Shown here piece after piece: positions 1 to 4,534 of a stretch of DNA of 6,939 nucleotides. Numbering within the stretch: the stretch's first letter is position 1; each line of letters begins with the position of its first letter. The stretch lies in the NCBI GenBank assembly GCA_009698045.1, contig WLRE01000070.1, forward strand, positions 1 to 6,939, written 5' to 3'. Under the pieces are notes generated by a model. It searched no databases and was not told where the DNA came from. It was given only the letters and a program-made list of their open reading frames with translations. The DNA comes from Actinomycetota bacterium. GTDB lineage: Bacteria; Actinomycetota; Actinomycetes; Nanopelagicales; Nanopelagicaceae. Made by a program: the position numbers and the translations under genes.

Positions 1-221
1 GCCTGGGACTTAATCGTGATTCCGCGTTCGCGCTCGATATCCATGCGATCCAGATACTGCGCGCGCATATTGCGTTGTTCTACGACTTCAGTGATTCCGA
101 GCATGCGATCTGCGAGCGTAGATTTACCGTGATCGATATGCGCAATGATGCAGAAATTGCGAATCTGCGCAGGATTAGTGGCCGCTGGTTGCGGGGCCTT
201 GGAGAGTTCAATGGCAGGCAC
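1..221 (-). CDS. lepA: Elongation factor 4 (LepA), N-terminal fragment
   Basis: Translational GTPase of the EF-G/EF-Tu family that binds the ribosome and acts in ribosome back-translocation or 30S biogenesis. Only the first 73 codons are present; the gene runs off the left edge. The fragment holds the GTPase start: after a 20-residue tail comes RNFCIIAHIDHGKSTLADR (residues 21-39), with the P-loop AHIDHGKST at 27-35, then QYLDRMDIERERGITIKSQ (55-73), the LepA switch I region. The D-H-G-K-S-T P-loop with the RERGITIK signature separates LepA from EF-G and TypA with high certainty. The GTG at 219-221 is chosen because a TAA lies directly upstream in frame, so no longer start is possible; purine-rich AAAGGG lies about 10 bases before it. 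It follows rpsT by 45 bases with no visible terminator, so read-through from rpsT is likely. Confidence 0.97.
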   Translation of the reverse strand, partial: MPAIELSKAPQPAATNPAQIRNFCIIAHIDHGKSTLADRMLGITEVVEQRNMRAQYLDRMDIERERGITIKSQ

Positions 222-266
222 TTATGACCTACCCTTTCTTAATCTGATGTCGAACTGAGGAACGAT

Positions 267-536
267 TTAGCGAGCGCCAGCTTTTGCAGCTGCCTTAGCC
301 ATCGATGACTTCTTGTTAGCTGCTGAGTTAGAGTGAAGAACACCCTTAGTTACAGCAATGTCGAGAGTCTTTGAAGCTAAGCGAAGCTCTTCTGCAATCT
401 TTGTGGAGTCACCTGAGGTAAGAGCGTCACGGAAGCGACGAACAGCGGTCTTGATAGCAGAGCGTGCTGAGCGGTTACGAAGCTGAGCCTTCTCGTTGGT
501 ACGAATACGCTTGATCTGCGACTTGATATTTGCCAC
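267..536 (-). CDS. rpsT: 30S ribosomal protein S20
   Basis: Primary rRNA-binding protein of the 30S subunit that contacts 16S rRNA and helps early assembly. The 89-residue product has the usual S20 length and composition: very basic and alanine-rich, with the hallmark N terminus MANIKSQIKRIRTNEKAQLR and the conserved stretch GVLHSNSAANKKSSMAKA (residues 65-82). It should fold as the S20 three-helix bundle. The start codon is GTG (534-536), not ATG. Only a weak AGAAAG-type ribosome binding site lies upstream, about 10 bases away. A non-ATG start is reminiscent of Escherichia coli rpsT, where a UUG start supports feedback repression by S20, though conservation of that mechanism here is inference. 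It lies between holA and lepA, preceded by a 126-base leader with a candidate promoter and hairpins, so it may form its own unit with lepA. Confidence 0.98.
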   Translation of the reverse strand: MANIKSQIKRIRTNEKAQLRNRSARSAIKTAVRRFRDALTSGDSTKIAEELRLASKTLDIAVTKGVLHSNSAANKKSSMAKAAAKAGAR

Positions 537-562
537 TGAAGTACTGCTTTCTGTTGAACGGT

Positions 563-576
563 GCCCTGATGTGGGC
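563..576 (-). other. Small hairpin in the rpsT leader
   Basis: GCCC (563-566) and GGGC (573-576) can pair as a 4-bp GC-only stem around a 6-base loop. It lies 27 bases upstream of the rpsT GTG, within the predicted 5' untranslated region. It could contribute to an S20 autoregulatory leader structure, but the stem is short and could be chance. Confidence 0.2.
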
Positions 577-583
577 TCTCTCG

Positions 584-616
584 TGAAGGGGCAAGGCTAT
601 CAGCCGCCCCCCTTCA
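584..616 (-). terminator. Strong two-part hairpin between holA and rpsT, possible terminator
   Basis: An 8-bp perfect outer stem (TGAAGGGG at 584-591 with CCCCTTCA at 609-616) encloses a 4-bp inner stem (GGCT 595-598 with AGCC 602-605) around a 3-base loop. It sits 47 bases after the holA stop codon. No T-run follows it on the minus strand, so a classical intrinsic terminator is not supported. Terminators lacking a U-tract have been proposed in actinobacteria, so it could end the comEC-holA transcript. Alternatively it is the upstream part of the rpsT promoter/leader, because a candidate promoter overlaps it. Structure is seen directly; function is inferred. Confidence 0.4.
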
Positions 617-623
617 GGCTCAA
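594..623 (-). promoter_or_regulatory. Candidate sigma-70-type promoter for rpsT
   Basis: Read on the minus strand, TTGAGC (618-623) and TAGCCT (594-599) are separated by 18 bases. They fit the -35 TTGACN and the loose actinobacterial -10 TANNNT. Transcription would start near 585-589, giving a leader of roughly 50 bases before the rpsT GTG. The site overlaps the hairpin at 584-616. Short degenerate motifs like these arise by chance, and no transcript data are available, so this is tentative. A ribosomal protein gene is expected to have its own promoter, which mildly favours it. Confidence 0.3.
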
Positions 624-634
624 ACTGAGCTTTT
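618..634 (+). terminator. Short hairpin with T-run in plus orientation
   Basis: GCTCA (618-622) pairs with TGAGC (626-630) around AAC and is followed by TTTT (631-634) on the plus strand. This resembles a weak intrinsic terminator for transcription running opposite to all genes in the window, and it directly follows the strong hairpin at 584-616. With no plus-strand gene nearby, it could only limit antisense transcription into the 3' end of holA. The 5-bp stem is marginal. Confidence 0.2.
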
Positions 635-662
635 GGACTCTTCCTTACCAAATAGGAACCTT

Positions 663-1610
663 CTAGGAACCGGTCATCACGATAATTGCCCGCTCAAGGG
701 AGTGAATCGGGTCGGCCGCTGCCCCTTTGATATCGGCGTCGGCCTGAGCAATAGCTATTACTGCGGCGGTCAGCGTCGTCGGATTCCAATGCACAAGTTG
801 TCGACGGGCCTTGTCGATCTGCCAAGGCGCAAGGCCAAGTGCACCAGCGAGCTCAAAAGATTTAGCTCCGCGATTGGCGCCAGAGACCTTTGCCAATGTT
901 CGCAGTGAGGATGCGATAGCCGAGGTAATCATGACCGGATCAGTGCCAGTGGCAAGTGCGTTGCGCAAGGTAATCAGTGCGATATCTCGCTTACGTTCCA
1001 TTACTTCATCAGCGACGTCAAAGCCGGTGGATTCAATTCGTCCTTGTTGGTACTTAGCAACTGCAGCTTCATCAATATTCTTTCCAGCTGCTACATCAGA
1101 GGCAAGTTGTGAGACCGCGCCACTGACTTCGCGCATATCGCTGCCGAGCGCGTCGATAAGTGCTTGCACTGCTTCGGTAGAAACTTTGCGGCCGAGGCGG
1201 TGAAATTCCTGTCGGATGAATTCGGCTTTGTCGCCATCTTTTTTGAGCGCATCACAAGCGATAATTCGTGGATTAGCTTTCTTAATTTTATCGACGAGCG
1301 CTTTGCCTTTAATGCCACCTTTGTGCCAGAGAACGAGTTCAACACTCTCTTCGGGATCTTCGATGTAGGAAGATATCTCTTCGGCTAGGTCTGCTGCTAA
1401 ATCTTGAATCTCTTTAACGACGATTACTCGTTCATCACCAAAGAGCGAAGGAGCGAGTGCGTCAGTGATAGCGCCTAGATCTATTTCGCCAGCGGTAAGT
1501 TGCGAAACAACGGCGTTGGGATGGCGTTCGAGTACCTCTGTAATAGCGCGCTCAGCGAGTATCGCTTCGCCGCCCTGCAGAAAGGTTATCCCCATGAAAT
1601 CTTCCACCAT
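663..1610 (-). CDS. holA: DNA polymerase III subunit delta
   Basis: Delta subunit of the clamp loader: it opens the beta sliding clamp ring so that it can be placed on primed DNA during replication. The 315-residue length fits the family (about 320-340). Residues 7-130 look like the clamp-binding AAA+-like N-terminal fold without a Walker A motif, as usual for delta, beginning GITFLQGGEAILAERAI. The middle and C-terminal helical parts carry family-like stretches such as LGSDMREVSGAVSQLASD, APWQIDKARRQL and ADADIKGAAADPIHSLERAI near the end. Two starts are possible: ATG at 1610, or ATG at 1595 (residue 6), which has a better-placed GGTGGA ribosome binding site. The gene overlaps the end of comEC by 25 or 10 bases depending on the start, suggesting translational coupling. 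The comEC-holA-rpsT order is common in actinobacteria and supports the call. Confidence 0.94.
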   Translation of the reverse strand: MVEDFMGITFLQGGEAILAERAITEVLERHPNAVVSQLTAGEIDLGAITDALAPSLFGDERVIVVKEIQDLAADLAEEISSYIEDPEESVELVLWHKGGIKGKALVDKIKKANPRIIACDALKKDGDKAEFIRQEFHRLGRKVSTEAVQALIDALGSDMREVSGAVSQLASDVAAGKNIDEAAVAKYQQGRIESTGFDVADEVMERKRDIALITLRNALATGTDPVMITSAIASSLRTLAKVSGANRGAKSFELAGALGLAPWQIDKARRQLVHWNPTTLTAAVIAIAQADADIKGAAADPIHSLERAIIVMTGS

Positions 1611-3763
1611 GCTCTCGTCTGAACTCTGATTCTAAGGCTTTGATCAATCGAAAGTGCACCATCTCTATCTGTACGTAGGACTGCTATCCCCCGCTTCTGA
1701 AGTGCCGAAAGAGTCTTCGGTGATGGGTGGCCATAGGAATTATCTGCTCCTACGCTAATAATGGCCAGCACGGGGTCGAGCGCATCTACCAAATCCCAAT
1801 CCTGATATGCCGAGCCGTGGTGCGGAACTTTGAAAATAGCAACGTGAGGCAGATTTATATCGGCTAGCAGAGCTGCTTGTGCTGGCGGCTCGATGTCACC
1901 AGTCGTAAAAAGGGAGAGCTTTCCCAAGGTAATAAGCAATGCAACACTGGAATTGTTTATCGCAGAACCATCTCCCGGCAATGAATCGAAACTATCAATG
2001 CGATCTCGCGGCCACATCACTTGAATTTCGCCGCTACCTACCGCGGTCTGAAAGCTCACCCGCTGACCTTGATGAACGACGGAAGTTGGAATCGCCCCGA
2101 GCAGCGTGAGAGTTCTCGCGTACTCTCCTGTTGGTTGCTGTGAATTAGATACCCAAGCACTCTCCACTCGAGCAGTCCGCAAAATTCCTGATAGACCTTC
2201 GACGTGGTCAGCATGGAAATGGGTCAGAACTAATAATGGGATTAGATTAATCTTCAAATCTTGCAGGCAACGGCGCATCAGTTCTGGGTCTGGACCAGTA
2301 TCAATAACTATCGCTCGATGATTCCCTAAATTAATGACCATTGCATCACCTTGCCCCACATCGCAGTTCACCACTGACCAGTGTGAACCTGGCCAACTTG
2401 CGGATGCGAAAAGGAGTAAACCACCGATGATCCCAAGAATTGCCACACTCACTTTCCAGATGCGCAGTAGCAAGCTAAGGAGGGTTAGTATTACTAAGCA
2501 CAACCCGAAAGCGTTCTGAGGCAAGCTGAGTACTGAAAATTTTGCTCCTTGATGCGCGACCCAGACAATCCACTCTGCGCACGGATTAATTAGCACTAAC
2601 AATAAATGTGCAATCTGATCTAACTGTGGCGGCAGCAATGCGGCAATGAATCCCCCGATTGTTATGGGAGCAACAACTAGTGTGACTAACAAGTTTGCCG
2701 GAATGGAGACCAGCGAAATCTGACCTGATATTGCAACGATGACTGGCGTGCACAGGGCGGTGGCTGAGATAGGAATCGCTAGAAAATCGGCAACGGCTTT
2801 AGGTAGACCCCTGCTCTGCAAGATGATGGAAATCTTTGGAGATAGAAGGAGAATTCCTGCAGTAGCTGCGACTGAGAGTGCAAAACCAGCATCGAGAGCT
2901 TGGAATGGATCCAGCAGTACAAGTGTTCCGATAGCAAAGCCCAGCGATGCCAATGGTTCTGATTCTGATCCACGTGCTTTGGCCATCAACAAAACTGCAG
3001 TCATCACACTTGCACGTAAGACTGAAGGAGATGGCCTTACGAGAAAGATGAATCCGATAAGAACTAGCGCCGTGACGATTATCCGTACTCGTCTCTTACG
3101 GAATATCCACTGCGAAAGCCACAACATCGTTGCTGCAATGATGGCGAAGTTCTCGCCACTCACCGCAGTTAAGTGAGTGAGGCCCACTCGTCGCATCTCA
3201 GAGATGAACTGCGGGCTCTCGCGCGAGGTATCCCCCAGCACCAATCCAGGAATAAGAGCACCACTATCTCCCTCAATACTCTGCGAGAGAGCCGAGAATC
3301 GATGTCGAATTCCAGTGGTTACTTGCATTAACTTTCCAGCGCTCTCGATCTTCACCGGAGCGCTGTTCAAAATTACGAGCGCCAAAACTTTGCGCTCCTT
3401 GGATTTCAGAATCTTTCCTTCACCCTCAAATTCATCACCCGGAATCAGGCTGACGCTGCCTCTACTCATCACACGTATGGGCGCACGAATTTTCCACTTC
3501 TGTGAGGTTGACTGAATTTCTTGTGCACGAGCAAGAAAAGTCATAGAAGGACTATGAAATTGGGCGCCACGAACCGAAGGCTTACTCCAAGCTGGATCGC
3601 TAATAACAGTGGCATGAAAGGTGACGCTCTCACCAAATATTTGCTCAATCGAATGGTTCTTCAATGAAAATTCACGCAAAGCAAGAGTTGATGCGCCAAT
3701 CAGAAGAGCGCAAACTATGAGAATGGAGAGCGCTCGGCCGAGTTTCAAAAAGAGAAATATCAA
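1586..3763 (-). CDS. comEC: ComEC/Rec2-family DNA uptake channel protein
   Basis: Polytopic membrane protein that forms the channel for single-stranded DNA entry in natural transformation. From the TTG at 3763 it has 725 residues. Hydrophobic helices and a soluble OB-like region (DUF4131-type, about residues 40-140) come first. The Competence domain (about 165-450) follows, with GLVLGDTS (173-180) and the signature HLTAVSGENF (197-206), then many membrane segments. A C-terminal metallo-beta-lactamase domain (about 460-715) carries DVGQGDA (468-474), the metal-binding THFHADH (514-520), TGDIE (621-625) and VPHHGS (646-651). All these metal-site motifs are intact, so nuclease activity is plausible. 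The TTG at 3763 has no ribosome binding site, and the open frame upstream encodes ComEC-like membrane sequence, so the true N terminus is probably about 37 residues longer (about 762 residues). It lies between comEA and holA and overlaps holA. Confidence 0.94.
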   Translation of the reverse strand: MIFLFLKLGRALSILIVCALLIGASTLALREFSLKNHSIEQIFGESVTFHATVISDPAWSKPSVRGAQFHSPSMTFLARAQEIQSTSQKWKIRAPIRVMSRGSVSLIPGDEFEGEGKILKSKERKVLALVILNSAPVKIESAGKLMQVTTGIRHRFSALSQSIEGDSGALIPGLVLGDTSRESPQFISEMRRVGLTHLTAVSGENFAIIAATMLWLSQWIFRKRRVRIIVTALVLIGFIFLVRPSPSVLRASVMTAVLLMAKARGSESEPLASLGFAIGTLVLLDPFQALDAGFALSVAATAGILLLSPKISIILQSRGLPKAVADFLAIPISATALCTPVIVAISGQISLVSIPANLLVTLVVAPITIGGFIAALLPPQLDQIAHLLLVLINPCAEWIVWVAHQGAKFSVLSLPQNAFGLCLVILTLLSLLLRIWKVSVAILGIIGGLLLFASASWPGSHWSVVNCDVGQGDAMVINLGNHRAIVIDTGPDPELMRRCLQDLKINLIPLLVLTHFHADHVEGLSGILRTARVESAWVSNSQQPTGEYARTLTLLGAIPTSVVHQGQRVSFQTAVGSGEIQVMWPRDRIDSFDSLPGDGSAINNSSVALLITLGKLSLFTTGDIEPPAQAALLADINLPHVAIFKVPHHGSAYQDWDLVDALDPVLAIISVGADNSYGHPSPKTLSALQKRGIAVLRTDRDGALSIDQSLRIRVQTRAWWKISWG

Positions 3764-3874
3764 AAGCAGACAGAGATAACTCCATGGCGCAGGAATGAAA
3801 CCCGCTACTGCTGCGCCAATCCAGACCGAGATGCCAAGGAGGAAGAGTTGGCTTCTTACAAGCGGATGAGCGAT
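3764..3874 (-). other. comEC: Probable missing N-terminal coding extension of comEC
   Basis: The comEC frame stays open upstream of 3763 as far as a TGA at 3926-3928, yet contains no ATG, GTG or TTG codon. From the ATC at 3872-3874 it would encode 37 residues, including HPLVRSQLFLLGIS and WIGAAVAGFIPAPW. This is a short basic stretch followed by a hydrophobic helix, as expected at the start of ComEC. A GGAG sits 5 bases before that ATC and would be a well-spaced ribosome binding site. Initiation at ATC, with a 19-base overlap onto the comEA end, is the best reading I see. Other options are ATT or CTG codons further in, or a sequencing error. Coding content is well supported; the start codon is inference. 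Confidence 0.55.
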
Positions 3875-4476
3875 GAGATCTCCGCGTAGGTGGCCTCTCC
3901 CATTCCTTTCACTTTCTTCAACTCTTCAAGGGTAGGAAAAGGTCCGTTGCTCTTGCGATAGGTAATTATTCGAGAAGCCATTACCGGACCGATGCCGGGA
4001 AGTGATTCTAAATCTGCTTGACCGCCATTGTTGATGCTGACTGGTCCAGTGCGCTTGGGTGGTGAGGACTTTGAACCCTTAGAGGTTGCCACATATCGCG
4101 GAGCACCAACAACTATCTGCTCACCATCAAAGAGAAGATGAGCCAAATTAATATCACTGGTATCTACGCCATTTAATTTATTGCCAGCGGCTTTAATCGC
4201 ATCAATCGCTCGTGCGCCTCTGGGTAGAGAGTAAACACCGGGGTGTCGCACCTTTCCCGCAACATCAACAATTAAAAGTTCCGGGGTGATTGGTCCAGAT
4301 GGCAAAGCTATGGGAGTTGAAGTTTTCTGAAGGTCAACTGCCGATGCTGAACCTTGAGCGAGAAAATATAGAAGAGTTCCTACTCCGAGAAATAGACCGA
4401 AAATAACAAGAATTCCACGCCGTTGTTCTCGAGTAAAAACTATTCCATCAAAGTATTCACGAATTTGAGTAAGCAT
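3856..4476 (-). CDS. comEA: ComEA-family competence DNA receptor (SLBB and helix-hairpin-helix)
   Basis: Membrane-anchored receptor that binds double-stranded DNA outside the cytoplasmic membrane and feeds it to ComEC. The 206 residues show a short cytoplasmic N terminus with a basic REQRR patch, one membrane helix (about 21-40, GILVIFGLFLGVGTLLYFLA) and a linker. An SLBB domain follows (about 67-124, with VDVAGKVRHPGVYSLPRGARAID), then a Lys/Ser/Pro-rich linker (125-145) and a C-terminal helix-hairpin-helix DNA-binding domain (146-206). That domain has SINNGGQADLESLPGIGPV and GPFPTLEELKKVKGMG, the duplicated HhH signature. The length and SLBB plus HhH order match Gram-positive ComEA. The ATG at 4474-4476 is chosen because a TAG lies 12 bases upstream in frame; the ribosome binding site is weak. 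The gene follows leuS by 58 bases and runs into the comEC frame. Confidence 0.96.
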   Translation of the reverse strand: MLTQIREYFDGIVFTREQRRGILVIFGLFLGVGTLLYFLAQGSASAVDLQKTSTPIALPSGPITPELLIVDVAGKVRHPGVYSLPRGARAIDAIKAAGNKLNGVDTSDINLAHLLFDGEQIVVGAPRYVATSKGSKSSPPKRTGPVSINNGGQADLESLPGIGPVMASRIITYRKSNGPFPTLEELKKVKGMGEATYAEISSLIRL

Positions 4477-4491
4477 CCGCGCAATCTAAAT

Positions 4492-4501
4492 GAGTGCACT
4501 C
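4492..4501. repeat. 10-bp perfect palindrome in the leuS-comEA gap
   Basis: GAGTGCACTC is self-complementary without a spacer and sits 15 bases upstream of the comEA ATG, near the middle of the 58-base gap. Its location would suit an operator or part of a small cruciform. No promoter elements are convincing next to it, and a palindrome of this size can occur by chance. The rest of the gap shows no terminator. Confidence 0.25.
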
Positions 4502-4534
4502 CACTTACCAGGATGTGTTGCTGGGTATTGTGGA

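Noticed and set aside
222..266. Separate promoter or terminator between rpsT and lepA
   Set aside because: A TTCGAC-N17-TAGGTC pair can be picked out but the -10 is poor and would place the transcript start at the GTG; no hairpin is present. The gap is treated as intra-operon spacing.
633..1203. Plus-strand open frames antisense to holA (633-908 and 811-1203)
   Set aside because: Both overlap the well-supported holA gene, have no ribosome binding site that stands out and no recognisable protein.
2739..3176. Plus-strand open frame of 145 codons
   Set aside because: Antisense to the membrane domain of comEC; its translation has no coherent domain, and comEC is clearly coding there.
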